Below, piece after piece: positions 8,532 through 16,135 of a stretch of 32,067 nt of DNA; within the stretch, counting starts at the first letter, position 1, and each line of letters begins with the position of its first letter. The DNA comes from a virus. A program made the translations under genes and the position numbers. Location of the stretch: positions 1 through 32,067 of IMG/VR virus record IMGVR_UViG_3300027833_000147; one strand, 5' to 3'. The notes beneath the pieces were generated by a model, which was not told the DNA's origin, did no database searches, and saw nothing but the letters and a program-made list of their open reading frames with translations.

Positions 8532-9304
8532 GATTAGATACCAATTGGATTTTACAAGAACCTATAGATTTAGAGCATAAACAATATGTTCTATTAGATT
8601 ATATTAACAAAGTTGATAAAGACTTTGATAACTTTAAATTATACCCTTCTTTTCAAGAGTTATCACTACATTTAGCTAATATTGGCTCCATTAGAGATAA
8701 GTCAAAATATATCACACTTAATAGAGAGCCTGTGGATATAGATGACGAAATCCTATTGGACGATTTGGTATATAATAATTTAAAACAAAACGATGAAACA
8801 AAAGAGGAAATATCAAAGATTATAAAGTTTTCTCAGAGTAAGTTAACGGATTTATTTTTAATTGGTAAGTCTATATGGTCATTACTATACGATGATGTTT
8901 CTATACGAATAGTTTTTAATGACATTAAAAAAACAAAAAGTAAGTCCGGTGTTGGGTTCTTTTATATAGTATATGACGAGGTGTTACACATTTATCAATA
9001 TCGAATTAATACCATAACTACAGAAACAAATGAAAACAAATGTTCAACGGATTTAATTTACAAAGGGGATGTGGTGGATGTAACAGATAAAAAAACTTTA
9101 ATTAATCTAATTAGAGATAATGCTAAAAGTTTTAATCCACAAAAAACAAATAAGTTTTTGGATGGTATTGAATATTCGTACCCTATATTTAGGGTTAAGT
9201 ATGAACAAAAATTTCCATTAGAAGGTTCTATATTATCCATTGCAAAGAGAAAAATTATGAACTATATTTTTCAAACAATTAAAATTCAAGAATTAAAGTC
9301 CTAA
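8528..9304 (+). CDS. Conserved phage protein of unknown function
   Basis: The product has 258 residues. I chose the ATG at 8528 because it overlaps the upstream TGA (ATGA) and gives the N-terminus MRLDTNWILQEPIDLEHKQYVLLDY, which matches a protein I have seen repeatedly, unannotated, in myovirus-like genomes. The segment YPSFQELSLHLANI follows. No catalytic motif or membrane segment is visible; the C-terminus is a Lys-rich helix. It lies in the middle of a co-directional, overlapping operon and the next gene starts two bases after its stop. An upstream in-frame ATG at 8501 lies within the preceding gene and is less likely. Confidence 0.8.
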   Translation: MRLDTNWILQEPIDLEHKQYVLLDYINKVDKDFDNFKLYPSFQELSLHLANIGSIRDKSKYITLNREPVDIDDEILLDDLVYNNLKQNDETKEEISKIIKFSQSKLTDLFLIGKSIWSLLYDDVSIRIVFNDIKKTKSKSGVGFFYIVYDEVLHIYQYRINTITTETNENKCSTDLIYKGDVVDVTDKKTLINLIRDNAKSFNPQKTNKFLDGIEYSYPIFRVKYEQKFPLEGSILSIAKRKIMNYIFQTIKIQELKS

Positions 9305-9305
9305 G

Positions 9306-9728
9306 ATGAGTAACATTAAACTTAAGAAGCCTGACCACATCGTATGGGATGAGGAAAATCAAAAATACAATGCAAATATTTTACCATACGGTAGTAGTGT
9401 ATCGGCTCCTGTCATTAAAATAGAGGATATATCATCGTATAAACAAAGAAATGTAAAAAAAATACAAACTAAGTTTAATAAGAAATATCAAGAATTAGTT
9501 GATGAGTATAATAATTTAGTTGATGAAGTTAAGTTAAATCAAGTGGTCTATCAATCTAAATTTTCTTTTGAGCCAATAATAGGACATATTTATCACCTTT
9601 ATTATGGAAATGATGGTAAATATTTCTTATCATTAATTGAACCTGAAATGTGGAATCAAGAATTTGTTTTAAGTGTGGAACTAAATTCTGAACATAAATG
9701 GGTCTTAATAAAAAAACCTCAAAACTAA
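9306..9728 (+). CDS. DUF2452 family protein
   Basis: The product has 140 residues. The N-terminus MSNIKLKKPDHIVWDEENQK, the block YNANILPYGSSVSAPVIK, and later FSFEPIIGHIYHLY with LSLIEPEMWN are characteristic of the DUF2452 family, which is widespread in Bacteroidetes chromosomes. The function is unknown. A charged helix around residues 50-80 (NKKYQELVDEYNNLVDEV) is probably coiled. The presence of this host-typical family supports a Bacteroidetes host and past gene exchange. It is coupled to the next gene by a TAATG overlap. Confidence 0.85.
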   Translation: MSNIKLKKPDHIVWDEENQKYNANILPYGSSVSAPVIKIEDISSYKQRNVKKIQTKFNKKYQELVDEYNNLVDEVKLNQVVYQSKFSFEPIIGHIYHLYYGNDGKYFLSLIEPEMWNQEFVLSVELNSEHKWVLIKKPQN

Positions 9729-10660
9729 TGAAACTTCAAAACCCAATAGACGTTAATGTTACAGATAAAACCATATCAGTTCTTTTAGCGGGTGGTTTGG
9801 GTAATATGTTGTTTCAGACAGCAACATTAATGGTCTATGCCAAAGAAATGGGTTACGACCCAATCGTTGGTTATTGGACGACACATCAATCGGAGAGTTC
9901 TAAATTTAATGAACACCTTAATCGAAATGGTAGAAACATACATTTTGACCCATGGGGTGGACACATATTAAAAGACCCACATATATCATTTGGAGATGTT
10001 TACCCTAAGTTACCATGGTTTGATAGTCGACCTAACGCTTTTGAGTGGTGGTTTGACCAAAGTTTAGGTTGGGATATTGATACAGGAGAAGGTGGTGTGT
10101 ACTACGATTTAAAACAAAAAGTAAACCCCCCATATCTTTTCCAAGGTTATTTCTTTAATAAGTTATATTGGCACCATGAAAGGGATTACATATTAGAATT
10201 ATTTGAACCTGATGAAAATATATCTAAATATATTGAATATAATTATGGGAGTTTATTCGATAAGAGTATTTCATTACATTTAAGAATGGGTGGAGGCAGA
10301 CAAGATAATTTTTTTGATATAAAATTAATACCTGAAGAATGGGTTATTAAAATTTTAAATAATGAGAGTGACGGACATAAAGTACTTGTGTTTTCAGATA
10401 ATTTAGAATCAGCCAAAAATTTTGTAAACAAATTGGGTTTTCCCAAAGAAAAGTTTGTTTATATTGACGAAGACCCGTATATTGCGGTTCATATGATGAG
10501 TATGTGTGATAAACATATATTATCAAATTCAACGTTATCATTTTGGGGTGCGTATCTTGATAAGAAACAAGAAAATGAGTATACTTTTATACACGAGACT
10601 TTTTTCGAAAGACATCCTTACAGTATGATACCTTACGATAAATGGAAAATAAATTATTAA
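9728..10660 (+). CDS. GT11-type alpha-1,2-fucosyltransferase-like glycosyltransferase
   Basis: The product has 310 residues, taking the ATG that overlaps the upstream stop at 9728. GGLGNMLFQ at residues 22-30 is the GT11 N-terminal signature. Around 184-190 SLHLRMGGG replaces the usual HxRRGDY GDP-fucose-binding motif, and VFSDNLESAKNFV plus MSMCDKHILSNSTLSFWGAYL match the C-terminal GT11 motifs. The family transfers fucose from GDP-fucose to galactose, or related deoxyhexoses. The HxRRGD motif is altered (Met and Gly in place of the second Arg and Asp), so donor or acceptor use may differ. No membrane segment or signal peptide, so cytoplasmic. Possible roles are changing host surface glycans or decorating virion proteins. 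Confidence 0.85.
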   Translation: MKLQNPIDVNVTDKTISVLLAGGLGNMLFQTATLMVYAKEMGYDPIVGYWTTHQSESSKFNEHLNRNGRNIHFDPWGGHILKDPHISFGDVYPKLPWFDSRPNAFEWWFDQSLGWDIDTGEGGVYYDLKQKVNPPYLFQGYFFNKLYWHHERDYILELFEPDENISKYIEYNYGSLFDKSISLHLRMGGGRQDNFFDIKLIPEEWVIKILNNESDGHKVLVFSDNLESAKNFVNKLGFPKEKFVYIDEDPYIAVHMMSMCDKHILSNSTLSFWGAYLDKKQENEYTFIHETFFERHPYSMIPYDKWKINY

Positions 10661-10671
10661 ATATAAAAATC

Positions 10672-10875
10672 ATGAACGGAGTATCCAAAACCACTATGAA
10701 TAAAATTGAAGGTAAACTTAGAATACCGATACACATTAAATATATTGCGGATTTTATAGTAAAAGATTCTATTGAGCAAACTAAAAAAATATTAGATAAA
10801 TTAGTTGATGATAATATTGTTGTTGAAATAGAAAATAATAAAGGTTTTTATATGTTATCATCAAACAAAAAGTAA
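10672..10875 (+). CDS. Small protein, possible winged-helix fold
   Basis: The product has 67 residues from the ATG at 10672, which has an A-rich leader typical of Bacteroidetes translation starts; an in-frame ATG at 10642 inside the end of the preceding gene would add ten residues. The order is helix, helix (IPIHIKYIADFIVKDSIEQTKKILDKLVDDNI), then a beta-hairpin (VVEIENNKGFYMLSSNKK). This is the layout of a small winged-helix domain of the kind used in transcriptional regulators. No partner or site can be named. Its stop codon is followed immediately by the DUF3310 start. Confidence 0.65.
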   Translation: MNGVSKTTMNKIEGKLRIPIHIKYIADFIVKDSIEQTKKILDKLVDDNIVVEIENNKGFYMLSSNKK

Positions 10876-11115
10876 ATGAGTAAAAAAGAACTAGTAACAC
10901 ACCCTGAACACTATGGGGGTGAAGATAACCCTTATGAGGTTGTTAAGATAGCTGAAGCGACAGGGATAGATAAAGATGCGTATCTATTCAATGTTCTAAA
11001 ATATATAATTAGAAGTGGTAAGAAAGATGATAATCCACCGGTACAAGACTTAAAAAAGGCTTTATGGTATTTAGATAGAAGAATTAAAACAATTGAACAA
11101 AATGGAGAAGAATAA
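10876..11115 (+). CDS. DUF3310 family protein
   Basis: The product has 79 residues. THPEHYGGEDNPYEVVKIAEA, then NVLKYIIRSGKKD and DLKKALWYLDRRI, are the conserved blocks of DUF3310, a small family common in phages and sometimes described as nucleotide-kinase-like or SaV-like. The biochemical role is not established. Start and stop are fixed by immediate adjacency to the upstream gene and by overlap with the methyltransferase downstream. Confidence 0.9.
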   Translation: MSKKELVTHPEHYGGEDNPYEVVKIAEATGIDKDAYLFNVLKYIIRSGKKDDNPPVQDLKKALWYLDRRIKTIEQNGEE

Positions 11116-11971
11116 AATTTATTGCGGTGATGGTCGTAAACTTATGTCGGAGATGTCCGAAAAAACAGTAGACTTAGTTGTCACTAGTCCACCTTATGGT
11201 GTTGGTATTGATTATGATAGTTGGGATGATGATAAAGAAATAGCCGAGTACTGGAAATTTACAAGAGAATGGTTAAGGGAGACTTATCGAGTACTTAAAG
11301 ACGATGGTCGTATAGCACTAAACATTCCTTACGAGATTAACAGACAAAAAAAAGGTGGTAGAATATATTTTTCTGCTGAATTTTGGATGATAATGAAAGA
11401 GATTGGGTTTGGTTTCTTTGGTATTGTGGATTTAGAAGAAGATTCCCCACACCGCTCAAAGACAACTGCTTGGGGTAGTTGGATGAGTCCATCTTCACCA
11501 TATATCTATAATCCTAAGGAGTGTGTGATTCTTGCTTATAAGAAAAAACATAAGAAAGATATTAAAGGGACACCTCAATGGAAAGGTGAGTTTCAAATGG
11601 TTCCTAATGAAAAAATTGAAGGTGAGTTTAGAAAGAAGTTAGTCTATGAGGATAAAGATAAAAAAGATTTTATGTCTTTAGTCTTTGGTCAGTGGAATTA
11701 TTTTGCGGACACAAGACAAAAAACGAAGGCAACATTTTCATTAGATATACCGTACAGAGCAATTAAAATTCTTTCATATAAAGAAGATGTGATTATGGAC
11801 CCATTCAACGGAAGTGGAACAACTTGTTTAGCTGCTGAAATGTTAGGTAGACCTTGGATTGGTATGGACATCAGTAAAAATTACTGTGAAGTGGCTCGAG
11901 AAAGGGTAAAAGAGTATCAAACTGAACAAAAACAGTTGAAGTTAGTATTAGATGAACATACGAGAAATTAA
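11102..11971 (+). CDS. Beta-class DNA methyltransferase (N4-cytosine or N6-adenine), orphan
   Basis: The product has 289 residues from the ATG at 11102 (an ATG at 11093 would add three). TSPPYG at residues 28-33 is catalytic motif IV. Motif I (SAM binding), DPFNGSGTT, is at 233-241, followed by WIGMDISKNYCEVARERV. Motif IV before motif I is the beta-class order; SPPY is usual for N4-cytosine enzymes but also occurs in some N6-adenine enzymes. No restriction enzyme gene lies next to it, so it probably protects phage DNA from host restriction or marks it for regulation. Its start overlaps the DUF3310 gene and its end overlaps the next small ORF. Confidence 0.93.
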   Translation: MEKNKIYCGDGRKLMSEMSEKTVDLVVTSPPYGVGIDYDSWDDDKEIAEYWKFTREWLRETYRVLKDDGRIALNIPYEINRQKKGGRIYFSAEFWMIMKEIGFGFFGIVDLEEDSPHRSKTTAWGSWMSPSSPYIYNPKECVILAYKKKHKKDIKGTPQWKGEFQMVPNEKIEGEFRKKLVYEDKDKKDFMSLVFGQWNYFADTRQKTKATFSLDIPYRAIKILSYKEDVIMDPFNGSGTTCLAAEMLGRPWIGMDISKNYCEVARERVKEYQTEQKQLKLVLDEHTRN

Positions 11972-12122
11972 AGTTCAAAGAAGAGATTCTATAACTATAA
12001 CGACAACTGATGGTCATGTAAAAACATTTAAAAAAGAAAATTTAAGTGGACCTAAAAAAGTGTGGTTTGATAATATCATCGCATGTTCAAAATCATTAAT
12101 GAGTGAAACCCCTACAAAGTGA
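11952..12122 (+). CDS. Small basic protein, 56 residues
   Basis: The protein runs MNIREIKVQRRDSITITTTDG to SKSLMSETPTK. It starts 20 bases inside the end of the methyltransferase gene and its TGA lies inside the stem of the terminator at 12106-12132. A beta-rich, Lys/Arg-rich N-terminus with an Ile/Thr stretch suggests a small SH3-like or nucleic-acid-binding fold, but I recognise no family. The overlap with the upstream gene, the full open frame and the terminator at its end argue for a real last gene of the operon. Confidence 0.6.
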   Translation: MNIREIKVQRRDSITITTTDGHVKTFKKENLSGPKKVWFDNIIACSKSLMSETPTK

Positions 12123-12132
12123 GGGGTTTTTT
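12106..12132 (+). terminator. Rho-independent terminator of the 5470-12122 operon
   Basis: The stem AAACCCCT/AGGGGTTT (12106-12113 with 12122-12129) has an 8-base loop and a run of six T. The stop codon of the last gene lies at the loop/stem edge, so translation reaches into the terminator. Confidence 0.85.
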
Positions 12133-12141
12133 GTTATTATA

Positions 12142-12150
12142 GATATTTAT
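12142..12150 (+). promoter_or_regulatory. Candidate phage promoter variant GATATTTAT for the lysozyme unit
   Basis: GATATTTAT differs from the repeated TATATTTAT motif only in the first base. It lies 14 bases before the lysozyme ATG and just after the preceding operon's terminator, where a new promoter is needed. Confidence 0.42.
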
Positions 12151-12164
12151 TAATAAAAGTTTTT

Positions 12165-12734
12165 ATGTCAAAGTTATTTATAAATGAGTCAGAAGAATCT
12201 CATATACGTAGAATGTATTTAATTGAGAATGAAGTCGATAAAAAAGATGGTACTAAAATGAAAGCCAGTCAAAACTTTTGGGACCATATTAAATTTGAAG
12301 AAGGTGACCCAAAAAAACCTATTGGTAACATAAAAGAACCAGTATTAAAGGCGTATAAAGACACTAGTGGAGTTTTAACTATCGGTTATGGACACACGGG
12401 TAGTGATGTAAAACGTGGTTTAGTGATAGATAAAAAAACTGCATTAGAGTTACTTTATAAAGATGCTTCGGAGGCTGCCGACTGTGTTAGAAGATTTTTA
12501 GGGGAATGGAAAGATAAAGGATTAAAAACGTATATGTTAACTCAAGGACAATTTGATTCGTTAATATCATTAGTTTTTAATACTGGATGTGATTCAGTTA
12601 GAATGTCAAGATTCATACAATATGTTAAATCTGGTCAAAATAAAAAAGCGGCAGAAAGTATTTTATCATATAAGTCCTCGAATGACGGTCTTAAAAATAG
12701 AAGAACAAAAGAAAAAAATATGTTTATATCATGA
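12165..12734 (+). CDS. GH24 lysozyme with capsid-targeting-like leader
   Basis: The product has 189 residues and hydrolyses peptidoglycan glycan strands. FEEG (Glu46) and the block LKAYKDTSGVLTIGYGHTG (Asp66, Thr72 in T4-lysozyme spacing D-x5-T) are the GH24 catalytic region; the Glu-to-Asp spacing is longer than in T4 lysozyme because of a Pro/Lys-rich insertion. The later block LTQGQFDSLISLVFNTG is also typical. Before the domain lie about 30 extra residues starting MSKLFINE/SEESHIRRMYLIENE, with an INE/S prohead-protease-like site after Glu8. No secretion signal is present. The usual GH24 reading is endolysin; the leader instead suggests packaging in the virion for use at infection. It overlaps the next gene by four bases (ATGA). 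Confidence 0.9.
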   Translation: MSKLFINESEESHIRRMYLIENEVDKKDGTKMKASQNFWDHIKFEEGDPKKPIGNIKEPVLKAYKDTSGVLTIGYGHTGSDVKRGLVIDKKTALELLYKDASEAADCVRRFLGEWKDKGLKTYMLTQGQFDSLISLVFNTGCDSVRMSRFIQYVKSGQNKKAAESILSYKSSNDGLKNRRTKEKNMFIS

Positions 12735-14929
12735 AAAAATTATTAAAAGAATCAGGATTAAGAAATATCAACGATTTATCTAAGAGATATGAGAAAGCTA
12801 AAATATATTTTCATCAAGATTTAGACGGTGTTACTACCGCTTTAGCTATGAAAAATTATTTAGAGAATAATGGAATCAAAGTTGTTGATTCTGAAATAAT
12901 ACAATATGGTGATAAGGAGTTCGCGGTAAAGAAACAAGACGCTAAAGGAGATACGATGCCGGTCTTAGTTGACTTTGCTCACGGAAAACCAATGTTTGTT
13001 GTACACACTGACCACCATGATAGTCAAACAGGTGTGGAAGGTGACACATCGACATCATTCAGGTCATCAAGGTCTAATGTTGAGACACTATCACAAATAA
13101 TGTCACCAAGTGATATCTTTACTGCCGATGATATTAGATTAATATCTACAGTTGATTCTGCGGATTTCGCTAAGTATGGGTTAGAACCACAAGACATAAT
13201 GAATTTTGTATTTAAATTACAAAAGGATAAGTCATTACAGAAAAATAAAATGGCTTTAGGTTTAGCGACTAACAAACTTATGTTAGCATACAAAAATAAA
13301 CCAGGGTTTATGGAGGATTTAGTAATGACATCTCAACCATCACTATTAAACATATTTCAAAACATTAATAGATTAGCCGCTGAAAAGGGGTACGCGTTAC
13401 CTGAAGAAATGGCGTTGAATCAAAAAGATTATGTACAGAAACAAAAAGATAGTGATAAGGTTTATGTTGATGACGGAATTATAGTACAATACGGTGGAGG
13501 TTCAATGTTCAAACCAGGTTCTTATGACCGTTACACTCCATTCAAAAATAATCCTGAGGCTGACTTTATAGTAATCGCTTGGCCAATGGGGTTAGTACAA
13601 GCTTCATGTAACCCATTCAAAGGTGAGAGAGAATTGAAAGGTGTTAACTTAGGTGATATAGCTCAAGAAGTATTAAGTAAATGGGAGAGTCAATTAAGAG
13701 AAAAGATAATTCCTTTATCTACAATCAAGTGGATATCAGAGGGTAATAAACAATTTGGTGATGAGTCAGTTGGTTTTACTAATGCGGATTTAGAAGCCTT
13801 TTATGGTGATAAGGTTCGTTCGATGAGTGGTGGTGATGACTACATGGAAAAATTAAAAGATATAATGGACAAACCATCAACTAAATTAACTGAAGATGAG
13901 TGGGCGATATTAGATAAATTAGGTGTTCCAGCGTGGGAAATGATTCAAGCTAACTCAGGTGGACACAAATGTATTACAAATATATCTGCTTTAAATTACT
14001 TTGGAAGAGGTAAGAGAAAACCTGAAGGTAAATATAAATACAATAAAGATAAAGGTGATTCACCATATGTTAAGTTTGTTAAAATGATTCAAAAAGAATT
14101 TGTAAGAAAACTTAAAGAAAAAATTAATGAATCCAAAGGTGTAAATGAAGGAATGATAAAAGAAATAGATGTTACTATTGGTGATTACGAGTCAGATAAT
14201 ATTGATGTACATAGAAGAGCTAGAAAAGACACGGTTAATAAAGAATTGTTAAATGATATCCAATCTGCAGCAGAAAAAGCTAAAGTAAAAGTTCAGATTA
14301 ATTGGGCACATACTGGACATAGTAGTAAAACTAAGTCAGGTAATGTTAGTAGACATAGTACTCATGATGCGGTTGATATATCTAGATTACAAGATTTAAA
14401 AGACCCAAAACAGAAAAGTTTAAGAGGCTCGGGTAATGCATCTAACTCTACTAACGGTAGTGAAAATTTTAGAATTGCAGGAAATAGACTTAAAGACGCT
14501 TTAGTTGAATTAGGTTATAATTGGAACGGTGAACGTGGTCATAAAAAGGCGGTTTTATGGCAAACTGATATTGGAGGTAATCATTATAATCATCTACATG
14601 TTTCAAACAAAGACGGAGGTAAAACAAATAGTAGTGGTCCGGTAGGTAAAGACGAAGGTAAAATTAAAAAAAGTAATCTAAAAATTGATGACATAATAAG
14701 TAATGGTGATAATTCAGAACTTATTGCTGTTGGTTCAAAAGGTGAAGGAGTAAAGCAAATACAAAACATTTTGAAAAAAAATGGTTATGATTTAGGTGAA
14801 CCTGGTGTTGATGGTAAGTTTGGACCTATTACTAAGAAAGCGATTAAGAAGTTCCAAAAAGATAGGGGATTAAATTTAATTGATGGTATTGTTGGAATTG
14901 AAACTTCCACAGAACTTAAAAAGGGTTAA
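12731..14929 (+). CDS. DHH phosphoesterase / M15 peptidase / peptidoglycan-binding fusion protein
   Basis: The 732-residue protein has a leader MKKLLKE/SGL (LKE/S site after Glu7). Residues about 20-415 form a DHH-family phosphoesterase: HQDLDG (His28, Asp30, Asp32), TDHHD (Asp94-His95-His96), and a DHHA1-like GGH at 410-412. A Lys/Glu linker contains INE/SKGVNE/G near 465-472. Residues about 475-635 form an M15-like metallopeptidase: SRHSTHDAVD (His542, Asp549) and HYNHLHVS (His621, His623) as zinc ligands. Residues about 663-732 are a PG_binding_1 repeat (KGEGVKQIQNIL, DGKFGPITKKAIKKFQ). DHH enzymes cleave oligoribonucleotides, ssDNA or cyclic dinucleotides; M15 enzymes cut peptidoglycan peptides. 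I know of no standard family combining these. It is coupled to the lysozyme gene by ATGA. Confidence 0.88.
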   Translation: MKKLLKESGLRNINDLSKRYEKAKIYFHQDLDGVTTALAMKNYLENNGIKVVDSEIIQYGDKEFAVKKQDAKGDTMPVLVDFAHGKPMFVVHTDHHDSQTGVEGDTSTSFRSSRSNVETLSQIMSPSDIFTADDIRLISTVDSADFAKYGLEPQDIMNFVFKLQKDKSLQKNKMALGLATNKLMLAYKNKPGFMEDLVMTSQPSLLNIFQNINRLAAEKGYALPEEMALNQKDYVQKQKDSDKVYVDDGIIVQYGGGSMFKPGSYDRYTPFKNNPEADFIVIAWPMGLVQASCNPFKGERELKGVNLGDIAQEVLSKWESQLREKIIPLSTIKWISEGNKQFGDESVGFTNADLEAFYGDKVRSMSGGDDYMEKLKDIMDKPSTKLTEDEWAILDKLGVPAWEMIQANSGGHKCITNISALNYFGRGKRKPEGKYKYNKDKGDSPYVKFVKMIQKEFVRKLKEKINESKGVNEGMIKEIDVTIGDYESDNIDVHRRARKDTVNKELLNDIQSAAEKAKVKVQINWAHTGHSSKTKSGNVSRHSTHDAVDISRLQDLKDPKQKSLRGSGNASNSTNGSENFRIAGNRLKDALVELGYNWNGERGHKKAVLWQTDIGGNHYNHLHVSNKDGGKTNSSGPVGKDEGKIKKSNLKIDDIISNGDNSELIAVGSKGEGVKQIQNILKKNGYDLGEPGVDGKFGPITKKAIKKFQKDRGLNLIDGIVGIETSTELKKG

Positions 14930-14934
14930 AAGTA

Positions 14935-15291
14935 TTAAAATAAAGAGAAGGAGACATTGTCTCCTTTTTTTATGCCTTGTTCTTCACAAAAACCACCAGA
15001 GACTTCTAAAACTGTATTACCAAAACCTTGATATGACTCACAATTTTTATTATCATTACACGGTTGACAGTTGGAATGGATTTTAGTTATTTCTGTTCCG
15101 TTAATAAAAATGATATCTAATGGTATTATACAGTTATACATCCAAAAACTTTGTTCAGTGGTGTTTGGCATAAAAAATAACATACCATTAAAAGATTCAT
15201 CAAACTTTTTACTCATCATTCCTTTAGAAATGGAATCTGGAGTGGCAGAAACTTTGACTTTTAAAATATTATCATTTATTATTACTTTCAT
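14935..15291 (-). CDS. DUF192 family protein
   Basis: The product has 118 residues and starts at the ATG complement at 15289-15291; upstream in-frame ATGs lie inside the divergent Nudix gene and are not plausible. KGMMSKKFDESFNGMLFFMP, then SFWMYNCIIPLDIIFING and the C-terminal VLEVSGGFCEEQGIKKGDNVSF match DUF192 (often secreted small proteins in bacteria and archaea; role unknown). No signal peptide is visible here. Two extra Cys (NCQPCNDNKNC) sit in an insertion and could bind metal. It converges with the fusion gene at 12731-14929; the terminator hairpin of that gene lies inside this gene's 3' end. Confidence 0.87.
   Translation of the reverse strand: MKVIINDNILKVKVSATPDSISKGMMSKKFDESFNGMLFFMPNTTEQSFWMYNCIIPLDIIFINGTEITKIHSNCQPCNDNKNCESYQGFGNTVLEVSGGFCEEQGIKKGDNVSFSLF
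14948..14971 (+). terminator. Rho-independent terminator of the lysis module
   Basis: A perfect 8-bp stem AAGGAGAC/GTCTCCTT with a 3-base loop is followed by a run of seven T at 14965-14971, 18 bases after the stop at 14929. It lies within the coding end of the convergent DUF192 gene. Confidence 0.88.
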
Positions 15292-15295
15292 ACTA

Positions 15296-15304
15296 ATAAA
15301 TATA
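15296..15304 (-). promoter_or_regulatory. Candidate phage promoter TATATTTAT for DUF192
   Basis: An exact TATATTTAT lies on the minus strand only 4 bases before the DUF192 ATG. If it acts as a -7/-10 box, transcription would start at or next to the A of the ATG, giving a leaderless mRNA. The same close spacing is seen at 22273-22281 and 29953-29961. Confidence 0.5.
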
Positions 15305-15319
15305 CAATAAAGAGAATAT

Positions 15320-15727
15320 ATGAAAAAATACGCAGGTATAATTGTAAGGTGTAACAATAAAGTTCTACTTTGCAAAAGAAATTCAGAAACGACATTACCA
15401 GGATTTTGGTCATGTCCAGCAGGAAGTGTGGAAGAAGGGGAGCCGATTAAGGATGCTGCCATTAGAGAATTCATTGAAGAGACTGATTTACCTGTTATGG
15501 GTGACATAGATTTTGCAGCAGTCATAAAACGATATAATAGAGATGGTACAAAGGTTAAAGGTATGTTATATACCTATCTTATGGATGTTGAAGAAGAAAT
15601 GTTTCCTGATTTAGAAAATGCTCATGATGGTGATGAACACACGGAATGTGGGTATTTTGGTAAAGATGAACTACCTGAACCAATGACAAAACAATTTAAT
15701 AAACTTATAAAAATAATTTTAAAATGA
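15320..15727 (+). CDS. Nudix hydrolase
   Basis: The product has 135 residues. The Nudix box spans residues 35-57: GSVEEGEPIKDAAIREFIEETDL matches Gx5Ex7REUxEExGU, with Asp in place of the last Gly. The N-terminal strand KKYAGIIVRCNNKVLLCKR and PGFWSCPAGS are usual for MutT-like and ADP-ribose/NTP pyrophosphatases. The family hydrolyses nucleoside diphosphates linked to another group; the actual substrate cannot be read from the sequence. In phages such enzymes clean nucleotide pools or act on NAD/ADP-ribose compounds or RNA caps. It is coupled by ATGA overlap to the next small gene. Confidence 0.92.
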   Translation: MKKYAGIIVRCNNKVLLCKRNSETTLPGFWSCPAGSVEEGEPIKDAAIREFIEETDLPVMGDIDFAAVIKRYNRDGTKVKGMLYTYLMDVEEEMFPDLENAHDGDEHTECGYFGKDELPEPMTKQFNKLIKIILK

Positions 15728-15948
15728 ACAAATTAGTAAACATGTTAAGAACATCTGCACAGGCAGATAAAGCAAAGGCATTATTATCACTTGAATTACT
15801 TGGTAGTAAAGCGGTAGGAATCGGAGACCACTCAACAGGGGACTTCTATAAAAACGCTGAAGAAGCGTTAGTAATGTTAGTAGACGCGGATGATAGGTTA
15901 AGTGCTTTAGAAAAGTATTTTGATTCTAATGGTGTGATTATTGGGTAA
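15724..15948 (+). CDS. Small conserved phage protein, 74 residues
   Basis: The product begins MNKLVNMLRTSAQADKAKALL and contains LELLGSKAVGIGDHSTGDFYKNAEEAL, followed by an acidic helix with DADDRLSALEKYF. I recall the GIGDHST-DFYKNAEEAL block from unannotated phage proteins but no function is known. It is entirely helical by composition and lacks Cys or membrane segments. It overlaps the Nudix stop codon by four bases. Its stop codon lies in the loop of the terminator-like hairpin at 15937-15964. Confidence 0.75.
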   Translation: MNKLVNMLRTSAQADKAKALLSLELLGSKAVGIGDHSTGDFYKNAEEALVMLVDADDRLSALEKYFDSNGVIIG

Positions 15949-15964
15949 ATATCCAATAATTTTA
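15937..15964 (+). terminator. AT-rich terminator-like hairpin
   Basis: A perfect 8-bp inverted repeat ATTATTGG/CCAATAAT (15937-15944 with 15953-15960) is followed by four T. It overlaps the end of the 74-residue gene. The stem is weak in GC, so termination may be partial. Confidence 0.55.
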
Positions 15965-15993
15965 ATACAAAACACAAAAAAACCCTTAAAGGG

Positions 15994-16024
15994 CTTGTCT
16001 GAGAGTAAATTTTTTGTATATTTG
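15994..16024 (+). promoter_or_regulatory. Upstream host-type promoter (P1) for the large RNA gene
   Basis: CTTG at 15994-15997, a 19-base spacer and TATATTTG at 16017-16024 fit the Bacteroidetes primary-sigma consensus TTTG-N19/20-TAnnTTTG with one mismatch in the -33 box. It lies about 100 bases upstream of the stronger P2. Confidence 0.5.
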
Positions 16025-16095
16025 TATAACTTTTGAGATTTATTGGAATATTTATATTTTACCCAACAGAAAATCAGAAAGTTTTTAAAAAAAAG

Positions 16096-16127
16096 TTTGA
16101 CAGATTAAAAAATTTGTTGTAGTTTTG
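16096..16127 (+). promoter_or_regulatory. Strong host-type promoter (P2) for the large RNA gene
   Basis: TTTG at 16096-16099, a 20-base spacer and TAGTTTTG at 16120-16127 are a perfect match to the Bacteroidetes primary-sigma promoter TTTG-N19/20-TAnnTTTG. Transcription should begin near 16133, just before the TTCAGTA hairpin. Confidence 0.8.
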
Positions 16128-16135
16128 TAAAACAA

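Noticed and set aside
15071-15310. Plus-strand open frame of 79 codons opposite DUF192
   Set aside because: The minus strand holds clear DUF192 blocks; the plus frame is a shadow.
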